Assembly (NCBI GenBank): GCA_902826685.1
Contig: CADEFT010000029.1
Location: 1 to 64,000 of the forward strand
From: an uncultured Acidobacteriota bacterium
Lineage (GTDB): Bacteria > Acidobacteriota > Terriglobia > Bryobacterales > Bryobacteraceae
DNA: 64,000 bases
Reading direction: 5' to 3'
The notes beneath the pieces are model-generated. The model did not search any database. It worked only from the letters and a program-made list of their open reading frames with translations, and was not told where the DNA came from. Below are positions 15,776-23,412 of the stretch, piece by piece. A program made the translations under genes and the position numbers. The stretch's first letter is position 1; each line of letters begins with the position of its first letter.

Positions 15776-16993
15776 ATGACCCGCCGGGATTTCGTTGCCG
15801 CCGGTTTCGCCGCGCCCTTAGCCGCGGCCGCCACCACAAGCCGCCCGTTCCGTTACGCGGAAACTGAAGCGAAAATCGCACGCCGTGATTTCAACGGCAT
15901 TACCAAGGATGACCTCGGCACGCCAGCCATGTGCGTGGAAAAGTCACTATTCGATCAGAACCTGAAGAAGATGTCGGAGCATTGCAAGTCCACGGGCATC
16001 GACTTGCGCGCGCATTGCAAGGTCCACAAGTCGGTGGACGTGGCCAAACGGCAGGTCGGCCTGGGCGCGCTCGGCATCATCACCGCGACCGTCGCCGAAG
16101 CGGAACTCATGGTGGGCGCGGGCATCAAGAACGTGCTCTATTCCAGCCAGCCCGCCGGCAAGAATAAGATCTGGCGCGGCGTGATGCTGGTGAAGAAAGA
16201 TCCCACCTTCATGATGGTGGCCGACGATCCGAACACGGTCGATCTGCTCGACGAAGCCGCCGCCTCGGCCGGGGTGAAGCCCGTGGTGCTCATCGATCTA
16301 TACGCCGGATTGACGCGCGCGGGCCATGCCACCGGCGAGCCCGGCCTCGAACTCGCCAAACGGATCGACTCCAAGAAGCATCTCAAGTTCGGCGGCGTGA
16401 TGGGCTACTCCGGCGGCGCTTCGCACACCAAGGGATTCGAGGCGCGCAAGGCGAAGTCGATTCGCGACGTGGCGCCGGTGGTCGAAACCGCCCAGCTCTG
16501 TAAAAAAGCCGGATTGAACGTTCCCATCATCACTGGCGGCTCGACCGGCACTTACAACATCGACAAGGAGATCGGTCTCACCGAATTGCAGGCCGGTTCC
16601 TACGTGTTCATGGACACGCTGTACATGGGCGTCGGTGGCAAGGACGACGACAAGGTTTACTCCGATTGGCAACCCGCCCTGACCGTGCTCACGACCGTGA
16701 TCAGCAAGAACCACAAGAACCAGGTCACCATCGATTGCGGCAACAAGGCCATGCTGCGGCCCACCGACAAAATGAAGGGCCGGACCGATGTGGCGGTGGA
16801 GAACCAGGGCGCCGAGTACGGCATCCTCCGATGGAGCCAGGGGGAGGAACTGGGGCTCGGCCAAAAGGTGGAGCTCTATTGTTCCAACCTCGACATGAGC
16901 ACCAACGCCTACGACCGTTACTACGTCACCGAAGGCGACCGCGTGGTGGACGTGTGGCCGATTATGGGCCGCTCGGGCGCCGTTCAGCGTTAA
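15776..16993 (+). CDS. Tat-exported D-threonine-aldolase/alanine-racemase-fold PLP enzyme
   Basis: The 405-residue protein starts MTRRDFVAAG, a twin-arginine signal followed by an Ala-rich stretch; an ATG 4 codons upstream is the alternative start. The N-terminal PLP barrel has the Lys motif RAHCKVHKS (Lys82 expected to bind PLP) and GGxSGTY-type phosphate binding (TGGSTGTYNI). The C-terminal beta-domain ends NAYDRYYVTEGDRVVDVWP, as in D-threonine aldolases and D-serine dehydratases. At the metal site the usual H-x-D or H-x-C appears as N-L-D, so one metal ligand is changed. Activity could be D-amino-acid aldolase, dehydratase or a variant. The protein is exported folded with its cofactor. 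Confidence 0.85.
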   Translation: MTRRDFVAAGFAAPLAAAATTSRPFRYAETEAKIARRDFNGITKDDLGTPAMCVEKSLFDQNLKKMSEHCKSTGIDLRAHCKVHKSVDVAKRQVGLGALGIITATVAEAELMVGAGIKNVLYSSQPAGKNKIWRGVMLVKKDPTFMMVADDPNTVDLLDEAAASAGVKPVVLIDLYAGLTRAGHATGEPGLELAKRIDSKKHLKFGGVMGYSGGASHTKGFEARKAKSIRDVAPVVETAQLCKKAGLNVPIITGGSTGTYNIDKEIGLTELQAGSYVFMDTLYMGVGGKDDDKVYSDWQPALTVLTTVISKNHKNQVTIDCGNKAMLRPTDKMKGRTDVAVENQGAEYGILRWSQGEELGLGQKVELYCSNLDMSTNAYDRYYVTEGDRVVDVWPIMGRSGAVQR

Positions 16994-17001
16994 GCGATTC
17001 A

Positions 17002-17030
17002 GGCGGGGACGCTGTCAAAACGTCCCCGCC
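17002..17030. terminator. Bidirectional hairpin between convergent genes
   Basis: GGCGGGGACG (17002-17011) and CGTCCCCGCC (17021-17030) form a perfect 10-bp GC-rich stem with a 9-nt loop, 8 nt after the racemase-fold stop and 6 nt before the convergent gene's stop. No clear U-tract is present on either side. Confidence 0.65.
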
Positions 17031-17036
17031 CCGGTC

Positions 17037-17849
17037 TCAACTTTTCGAAATCTCTTCCGGAAACACCGCGTATCCTTCCGGCGCCGGAAACAGCGCCTCC
17101 ATCCACAGCAGGCGTTTGCGCAAGTGGCGGCTGGGAAGCTGGCGCGGGCCGGTGTCCACATCGATGTCGCAACAGATGCCATGAAGGTATAGCGTCAGGG
17201 TATCGATGAAGGAGTGGTGCGCGTACTCGCGGAAACCCTTCGAATCGCGCCGGAAATTCGTGCCGCGCCGCCTGAGCGCCTGCTTGTGGTGCCAACTGTC
17301 TTCGTCCACTTCGCCGTGCACGCCGGCATTCATTTCTTCGCGCAGCATGCCCTGATACTCCAGCCGCTGCTCATCGGGCGTCTTTTCTTCCAGAACCTTG
17401 GCGATCTGCTGGTAGAAACGGTAATGGTAGTCGGCCAGGTCCAGATCCTTCACGCCAAAGACGAAGGTGGGCCCGGGCAGACTCAGGTGCACTACCATGC
17501 GCGCTTCCGGCGGCCGGTCGAGGCTGATATGTTCGTTCGAGCCCGGCGCGGGCGGCACTCCCGCTCCGTGGCGTTTCTCTTTGACCGGCTTGGCGGCGGG
17601 CGCCTTGGCCGATCCATTCCCGTTGCGTTCGAGAAACGGTACCAGGAAAACGTCGATCTTCGGCAGACGGCGCAGGACTTCTGGCGGCAGCGCAGCGATG
17701 GGCTCTTCGAGATAGTCCTTTACGTCTTCCTCGGATAACGGAATGCCCGCGAAGTAGTAAGCGAAGTTGTTGGAAAGCGGCGCCAAGTCGGGCCGGAACC
17801 GCTCAATAAACTCGGCCACGGTGAGCCGGGCCAAATCGAGTTTCGACAT
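17037..17849 (-). CDS. Conserved-looking hypothetical cytoplasmic protein
   Basis: About 270 residues from MSKLDLA; a 7-residue longer start at 17870 would overlap lpxB. It has no signal or membrane segment. It begins with a short helical region (LTVAEFIERFRPDLAPLSNN), then a proline/lysine-rich linker near 80-105, then a mixed region rich in His, Tyr and acidic residues (DLADYHYRFYQQIAKVLEE, WHHKQALRRRG) and a Cys pair HGICCDIDVD. I do not recognise a family. It is divergent from lpxB with about 11 bp between starts, so their promoters must overlap. Confidence 0.6.
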   Translation of the reverse strand: MSKLDLARLTVAEFIERFRPDLAPLSNNFAYYFAGIPLSEEDVKDYLEEPIAALPPEVLRRLPKIDVFLVPFLERNGNGSAKAPAAKPVKEKRHGAGVPPAPGSNEHISLDRPPEARMVVHLSLPGPTFVFGVKDLDLADYHYRFYQQIAKVLEEKTPDEQRLEYQGMLREEMNAGVHGEVDEDSWHHKQALRRRGTNFRRDSKGFREYAHHSFIDTLTLYLHGICCDIDVDTGPRQLPSRHLRKRLLWMEALFPAPEGYAVFPEEISKS

Positions 17850-17860
17850 CAAGTTGTACC

Positions 17861-19027
17861 ATGGTAGCAAGCTTGCCTACCACTTCAGCCCCCGCGCGCG
17901 TATTCGTTTCCGCGGGCGAGTCTTCGGGCGATCTCTACGCGGGCGAACTGGTGGCGGCGCTCAAACGCGACTGGCCGCGGACGGAGTGGTTCGGCTGCGC
18001 CGGTCCGCGCATGAGGGCGGCGGGTGTGGAAGCCGTCGCCGACATTGCAAGCCTGGCGGTGGTGGGCCTGGTCGAGGTGCTGGCGCACATCCCGCGCATT
18101 TACGGCGAGTATCGCAGGCTGTTGGCCGAAATCGCGCGGCGCCGGCCGGATTTCGTCATCCTCACCGATAGCCCGGACTTCCATCTGCGTATCGCCCGGC
18201 GTGTGAAGGCGATGGGGATTCCAGTCGTGTACCTGGTGGCTCCGCAGGCCTGGGCCTGGCGGCAGGGGCGTGCCCGTCAGATGCGGCACACCATCGACAG
18301 GTTGCTGTGCCTGTTCCCCTTTGAAGAACCCTGGTACCGGGAACGCGGCGTGAACGCCCGCTACATCGGCCACCCGCTGGCTCGCCTGGTGCGTCCCCGG
18401 TATCCCAAAGCCGAATGGATGGCGCGGCACGGCCTGGCGCCGGACAAGCCACTGGTGACGCTCTGCCCCGGAAGCCGGGTGGGCGAGATGGGACGCCACC
18501 TGGCTACCGTTGTTGAGGCTTGCGGCCTGATTCCCGGCGCCCAGTTCGTGCTGGCCGTGCCTTCGGGCTATCAAAAACGCGCCGGCCCCGAATATTTTAA
18601 GGAACGCAACCTGCCGCGATCCATCCAAGTGATTGAAGGGGAAACCTGGGATGCCCTGGCCCACGCTAGCGTGGCGCTGGCCGCCAGCGGTACGGTCACG
18701 GTGGAAGCCGCACTTCTGGGAACCCCCATGGTGACGTACTACAGGGTAACCGGCCTGAGCTGGATGTTGGGCCGTTGGCTGGTTCGCGTGCCACACCTGA
18801 CCATGGTGAATCTGATCGCCGGCCGGCGCGTGGTACCGGAACTGATGCAGAATGAAATGACGGCGCAGCGGTTGGCGGCCGAAGCGGTACGCCTGCTTTC
18901 GGGACCAGAGCGGGATCAAATGCGCCGTGAACTGGAATCGGTGGGGGCGAAGCTGGCCTCCGAAAAAGACCCGATCGAACGGGCGGCGGAGATAGTGAGA
19001 GAGTTCTTCGATGAGCAGAAACTGTAA
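17861..19027 (+). CDS. lpxB: Lipid-A-disaccharide synthase
   Basis: The 388-residue GT19 glycosyltransferase condenses UDP-2,3-diacylglucosamine with lipid X to make the lipid A disaccharide. Family motifs are SAGESSGDLYAGELV (residues 17-31), a DFVILTDSPDFHLRIA segment, VAPQAWAWRQGR, a CLFPFEEPWY segment, GHPL, LCPGSRVGEM and AASGTVTVEAALLGTPMV. Length is normal. It shows that the organism makes lipid A. The 3' end overlaps the start of the M1-like gene by 17 bp, so the two are co-transcribed. Confidence 0.96.
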   Translation: MVASLPTTSAPARVFVSAGESSGDLYAGELVAALKRDWPRTEWFGCAGPRMRAAGVEAVADIASLAVVGLVEVLAHIPRIYGEYRRLLAEIARRRPDFVILTDSPDFHLRIARRVKAMGIPVVYLVAPQAWAWRQGRARQMRHTIDRLLCLFPFEEPWYRERGVNARYIGHPLARLVRPRYPKAEWMARHGLAPDKPLVTLCPGSRVGEMGRHLATVVEACGLIPGAQFVLAVPSGYQKRAGPEYFKERNLPRSIQVIEGETWDALAHASVALAASGTVTVEAALLGTPMVTYYRVTGLSWMLGRWLVRVPHLTMVNLIAGRRVVPELMQNEMTAQRLAAEAVRLLSGPERDQMRRELESVGAKLASEKDPIERAAEIVREFFDEQKL

Positions 19028-20972
19028 CAGCCGGACACTGGGACTTTTCTTTCTGGCGGCGTCCAGCGCCCTAAGTCAGGAGCGCGGCGGGCGCGCCCGC
19101 ATCGACGTGCAGCATTACGTCATTCAAGCCGAGGTCAACCCGCGAACCCAAACGCTGACGGCCAACGTGCAGATGCGGTTCCTGCCGGTGGACGACCGCA
19201 TTAGCAACCTGGCTCTGGAATTGAATAACGCCCTCAACGTCGGCAAGGTAACCGATGGCGAGGGCCGTCCGGTTGCCGCCTCCCGCTCGCAGCAGGATTT
19301 CACGGTGCGGTTGAACTTCACCGATCCGCTGGTCAAGGGTACGGCGGCCGTTCTCAATTTCCAGTACGATGGCCGCCTTTCCGGCCAGGAAGATTCGCCG
19401 ATCTACGGCATCAAGTTCGCTTCCATCCAGAACGACTTCACCTACCTGCTCTACCCTTCCCGCTGGTTTCCGGTGAACGATTTTCAGGCCGACGCGTTCA
19501 GCGCGGAAGTGAAGGTGACCGTTCCCGCGGGCTATCGCGCACTCGGTTCGGGGCTGGAGCGCAAGACGGCGGCGGGCGACAAGATCGAGTATGCGTTCGA
19601 ATTCAAGAACGCCTCGTTTCCCGGCAGCATCGGCGTGGTGCGCGGCGAGCCCAAGCCGGTATCGGCGCAGGGCGTCACCACCACGTTTTTTCTGCGCGAA
19701 GGAGCGGCCCAGGCCCAGGCCCATGGCGAAGAGATCGGCAAGATCTTCACTTTCGCCGCCAGCGTTTTCGGTCTTCCTCCCAACAGCAGTCTGATCGTGA
19801 TGGAGACCGAAGCCGGCACACCGAACGGCTACGCCGCGCCCGGCCTGATTTTCCTTTCTCCGCGCGCCATCGGCAAACAGCCGAACATTCGTCTTCTTTC
19901 AAACCAGGTGGCGCGGCAATGGTGGGGCAACATGCTGTATCCGGCGTCGCGCAATCACGTGTGGATCACCAACGGCATGTCGCGCTATGCCGAGATGTTG
20001 TATCTCGAAAGCACGGCGGGCCCGGCCGCGCTCGAAGCCGAAGCGAGGGACGTCTACGTCGAAGCGCTCACGGTGGAGCAGCCCCCGCTCATCCAGGCTT
20101 CGCGCCTGGAGGATTATTCGCCCGAATATTGGGCCGCCACCGGTGGAAAAGGCGCGGCCGTGATGCACATGTTGCGTTACGTCATCGGGCCCGAGAATTT
20201 CACCAAGATGCTGAAGGCGGCGTCCGATCAGTACGCCTACAAGCCCATGAGCACCGACGATTTGCGTAAGGTGGCGGAGACGGCTTCCGGACAGAACCTG
20301 CAGGCGTTCTTCATTCAATGGATCGAATCGACCGGCGCGCCCGAGTTCAAGAGCGAGTACACGGTCTTCCGCACCCAGAAGGGCTTCCGGGTGATGGGCA
20401 AGATCGCGCAGGACCTCGATACCTTCCGCATGCCGGTGGACGTGCGCATCGAGACCGAAGGCAACCCCGAAGACAAGCGCGTCGAGGTGGTAGGCACCGC
20501 CTCGGAGTTCATCGTCGAGACGTTCGGCAAGCCCAAGCGGATCGTGGTCGATCCATCCAATCGCGTGCTGCGCTTCAACAACGATCAGCGCGTGGCCGTG
20601 GCCATCCGGCGTGGCGAGCAGTTGGCCGAAGTCGGCGAATTCACGGAGGCGTTGCGCGAATATCAGAAAGCGCTCGATGTGAACCGCAACAGTTCGCTCG
20701 CCCATTACCGCGTCGCCGAAGTGTTTTTCCTGCAGAATAACTACCAGTCGGCGGCCAACGCGTTTCGCGAGGCGGTGAATGGCGATCTCGATCCAAAATG
20801 GGTGGAGGTCTGGGGCCACATCAACATCGGCAAGATCTTCGATATCACCAGCCAGCGCGAACGCGCCGTCAATGAATACAACCTGGCGCTGCGCACCAAG
20901 GACAACACGCAGGGGGCTTTGGAAGAAGCGGCGAAGTACGCCAAGGAACCCTATCAGCGGGTGCGCAACTAG
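19011..20972 (+). CDS. Catalytically dead M1-peptidase-like protein with C-terminal TPR
   Basis: The 653-residue secreted protein has a signal near 1-24. Residues about 28-220 look like the M1 N-terminal beta-saddle domain and 230-460 like the gluzincin domain. The active-site frame is preserved but its residues are not. Where M1 peptidases have HExxH-(x18)-E, this protein reads N298 Q299 V A R302 followed exactly 18 residues later by N321 (QWWGN and the W-x-x-N-G-M segment keep the surrounding motifs). All zinc ligands and the general base are lost, and the GxMEN loop reads NGYAAPG. Residues about 535-650 form TPR-like helices. It is probably a binding or scaffold protein in the envelope, coupled to lpxB by a 17-bp overlap. 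The start ATG is inside lpxB. Confidence 0.85.
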   Translation: MSRNCNSRTLGLFFLAASSALSQERGGRARIDVQHYVIQAEVNPRTQTLTANVQMRFLPVDDRISNLALELNNALNVGKVTDGEGRPVAASRSQQDFTVRLNFTDPLVKGTAAVLNFQYDGRLSGQEDSPIYGIKFASIQNDFTYLLYPSRWFPVNDFQADAFSAEVKVTVPAGYRALGSGLERKTAAGDKIEYAFEFKNASFPGSIGVVRGEPKPVSAQGVTTTFFLREGAAQAQAHGEEIGKIFTFAASVFGLPPNSSLIVMETEAGTPNGYAAPGLIFLSPRAIGKQPNIRLLSNQVARQWWGNMLYPASRNHVWITNGMSRYAEMLYLESTAGPAALEAEARDVYVEALTVEQPPLIQASRLEDYSPEYWAATGGKGAAVMHMLRYVIGPENFTKMLKAASDQYAYKPMSTDDLRKVAETASGQNLQAFFIQWIESTGAPEFKSEYTVFRTQKGFRVMGKIAQDLDTFRMPVDVRIETEGNPEDKRVEVVGTASEFIVETFGKPKRIVVDPSNRVLRFNNDQRVAVAIRRGEQLAEVGEFTEALREYQKALDVNRNSSLAHYRVAEVFFLQNNYQSAANAFREAVNGDLDPKWVEVWGHINIGKIFDITSQRERAVNEYNLALRTKDNTQGALEEAAKYAKEPYQRVRN

Positions 20973-20976
20973 AGCG

Positions 20977-20995
20977 CTGCCGGCGCTGGCAGTTT
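20977..20995 (+). terminator. Weak hairpin after M1-like gene
   Basis: CTGCC-GGCGCT-GGCAG followed by TTT forms a 5-bp stem 4 nt after the stop. It is short, so termination is uncertain. Confidence 0.3.
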
Positions 20996-21014
20996 GCAAT
21001 TGACTTGCATTGAC

Positions 21015-21044
21015 TTGACAATCGGACCAGTTTGGTCGTATTCC
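21015..21044 (+). promoter_or_regulatory. Promoter with operator-like palindrome in the spacer
   Basis: A perfect TTGACA (21015-21020) is followed after 18 nt by TATTCC (21039-21044). Within the spacer, GACCA-GTT-TGGTC (21025-21037) is a perfect inverted repeat. A direct repeat ATTGACTTG occurs at 21000-21008 and 21010-21018. The layout fits a repressor that blocks RNA polymerase. No Fur-box consensus is seen, so the regulator is unknown. Confidence 0.6.
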
Positions 21045-21053
21045 TAAATAGAT

Positions 21054-21070
21054 AGTCCGGCGAACGGACT
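21054..21070 (+). promoter_or_regulatory. 5'-UTR hairpin before siderophore receptor
   Basis: AGTCCG-GCGAA-CGGACT is a perfect 6-bp stem in the leader, ending 7 nt before the GAGGAGAGG Shine-Dalgarno (21077-21085). It might influence translation of the TTG-started receptor gene. Confidence 0.4.
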
Positions 21071-21090
21071 GTTGTCGAGGAGAGGCCGAA

Positions 21091-23412
21091 TTGAGCGTCA
21101 ACAAGTGCTGTCTGTTGTGGATTGCGGGAATGCTGCCTGGCCTGGTGCCGCTCGCGATGGGTCAGACGACCAGGTTGTCCGGAAGTGTTCTGGACCCCGC
21201 AGGCATGGGACTGGGAGGCGCGCAAGTCACCGCTACCTTGTTGGGGCGAACCGATTCCACCTCGACGGCTTCCCTGGCCGATGGACGGTTTGAGCTTTCC
21301 CTGGACCCGGGCGTTTACGATCTGAAGGTCGCCGCCCCGGGCTTTGAGGGGCACAATCGCCGAGTGAATGTCGCGCGAACCGCCATCACCAATTTGTCCA
21401 TTCAATTGCAACTCGAAGCGCACCGGGACGTGGTGACGGTGGCCGATTCGGCCGGCTACGTCATGCCGGGCAGTAGTTCTCTTAAGACCCCGACTCTGCT
21501 ATTGGACGTTCCCCAGTCGGTGACCGTGGTCAGCGGCGAACAGATTCGCGACCAGTCGATGCAGAATATGGCCGACGTTGTGCGGTATGTGCCGGGCATC
21601 ACGATGGCGCAGGGCGAAGGGCATCGCGACGCTCCCGTGATCCGCGGTAACGTGACCACGTCGGATTTTTACGTCAATGGCGTGCGCGACGACGTCCAGT
21701 ACATGCGCGATCTCTACAACGTGGACCGCGTGGAGGCGGTGAAGGGGGCCAACGCCCTCACCTTCGGGCGCGGCGGCGGAGGCGGCATCATCAATCGCGT
21801 TACCAAGCAGGCGCAGTTCACGCCGGTTCGCGAGATATTCCTGCAGGGCGGAACGTTCGGCAACAAGCGCATCGCGACCGACTTCGGCCACGCTATCGGC
21901 GAGCGGTTTGCATTTCGCTTGAACGGAGTTTATGAGAATTCGAACAGTTTCCGGCACGATGTGAACGTAGAACGCTACGGAGTTGCGCCTGGCGCGAGCA
22001 TCCGCTGGAGCGACCGCACCATGATGCGGTTCAACTACGAGTACTTCAACGATGGGCGCACGGTGGACAGAGGCATTCCTTCGTTCGCGGGGCGGCCTTC
22101 TCTTGCCCATCGTTCGACGTTCTTTGGCGATCCGGATCGAAGCTACTCTGATGCGGGCGTGCATCTGGGTTCGGCTGCGATCGAGCACCAGAGGGGCTTC
22201 TGGCTTATTCGCAACACCACGCTCGCCGGAGACTACGACAAGTTCTACCAGAACGTGTTCCCCGGCGCCGTGAACGCCGCACAGACGCTGGTTTCGATCT
22301 CCGGATACAACAACTGGACGGGACGCCAGAACCTTTTCAACCAGACCGACGTGAGCGGCACGCTGCGCACGGGCCGGCTCCGTCACACGCTGCTCATGGG
22401 CAGCGACTTCGGGCGGCAGAGCACGCGGAATTTCCGCGGCACCGCCTATTTCAATGGCACGGCCACCGCGGTGAACGTGCCGTTCTGGTTTCCCAATCAG
22501 GCGCTGGCTCCCGTGTTCCGCCAGTCGGCTACCGACGCCGATAACGGTGCCACCAACCGCGTGGCGGCCACTTTCATTCAGGATCAGATCGAACTGACGC
22601 GCCATATCCAGGTGGTGGCGGGTCTGCGCTACGACTATTTCGATACGCGTTTCCAAGACCGCCGGACCGCGCAGGGACTGAATCGCGGCGACAACCTGGT
22701 GGCGCCCAGATTGGGCGTGGTCGTCAAGCCCGTGGCCAACGTTTCCCTCTACGGAAGCTACAGCGTCGCCTACCTGCCGAGTTCGGGCGATCAGTTCGCC
22801 TCGCTGAATGCCACCACGCAAACATTGCGGCCGGAGCGGTTCAACAACTACGAAGCGGGGGCGAAAGTGGACCTGCGGCGCCGTCTCGCTCTAACCGCGG
22901 CGGTGTATCGGCTGGACCGGAACAACTCCACATCGCGCGACCCCAACGATCCGGCGAGAGTGGTGCAGACCGGCAGCCAGCGCACCAACGGCTTTGAAAC
23001 GGGACTTACCGGTTCGGTGACGGACCGCTGGCAGATCGCCGGCGGGTACTCGGCTCAGAATGCCTTCGTAAGTAGTGCGACGCTGGCGGCGGCCTTGGGC
23101 GCGAAGGTGGCGCTGGTTCCGCGCCATGCGTTCTCGCTCTGGAACAACTACCGGATTCTGCCGCGCTGGAGCATGGGTCTCGGTACGATCCGCCAGGCTG
23201 GCATGTGGACCGGCATCGACAACACGGTGCGTCTGCCAAGCTTCACCCGCGCCGATCTGGCCGCCTTCTTCACACTGACGGAAACGATCCGGCTGCAAGT
23301 GAATGTCGAAAACCTGTTCGATACCACCTACTACCCGACCGCGCACAGCAACAACAACATCCTGCCGGGATCGGCGCGCGCGGCCCGCGTGGGACTCATA
23401 GCCCGATTCTGA
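21091..23412 (+). CDS. TonB-dependent siderophore-type receptor
   Basis: The 773-residue protein is read from TTG at 21091, chosen because of the strong GAGGAGAGG upstream. Domains: signal (1-25, PLAMGQ), carboxypeptidase-regulatory fold (28-110), plug (about 120-245) with DVPQSVTVVSGEQIRDQ and the siderophore-receptor signature DFYVNGVRDDVQYMRD, then KGANALTFGRGGGGGIINRV, and a 22-strand-type barrel ending GLIARF. The plug motifs resemble catecholate receptors such as Fiu/CirA-like proteins and FpvA-type receptors. It probably imports ferric siderophore with TonB/ExbBD energy. Its promoter carries an operator-like palindrome, consistent with metal-responsive control, which is inferred. Confidence 0.92.
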   Translation: MSVNKCCLLWIAGMLPGLVPLAMGQTTRLSGSVLDPAGMGLGGAQVTATLLGRTDSTSTASLADGRFELSLDPGVYDLKVAAPGFEGHNRRVNVARTAITNLSIQLQLEAHRDVVTVADSAGYVMPGSSSLKTPTLLLDVPQSVTVVSGEQIRDQSMQNMADVVRYVPGITMAQGEGHRDAPVIRGNVTTSDFYVNGVRDDVQYMRDLYNVDRVEAVKGANALTFGRGGGGGIINRVTKQAQFTPVREIFLQGGTFGNKRIATDFGHAIGERFAFRLNGVYENSNSFRHDVNVERYGVAPGASIRWSDRTMMRFNYEYFNDGRTVDRGIPSFAGRPSLAHRSTFFGDPDRSYSDAGVHLGSAAIEHQRGFWLIRNTTLAGDYDKFYQNVFPGAVNAAQTLVSISGYNNWTGRQNLFNQTDVSGTLRTGRLRHTLLMGSDFGRQSTRNFRGTAYFNGTATAVNVPFWFPNQALAPVFRQSATDADNGATNRVAATFIQDQIELTRHIQVVAGLRYDYFDTRFQDRRTAQGLNRGDNLVAPRLGVVVKPVANVSLYGSYSVAYLPSSGDQFASLNATTQTLRPERFNNYEAGAKVDLRRRLALTAAVYRLDRNNSTSRDPNDPARVVQTGSQRTNGFETGLTGSVTDRWQIAGGYSAQNAFVSSATLAAALGAKVALVPRHAFSLWNNYRILPRWSMGLGTIRQAGMWTGIDNTVRLPSFTRADLAAFFTLTETIRLQVNVENLFDTTYYPTAHSNNNILPGSARAARVGLIARF

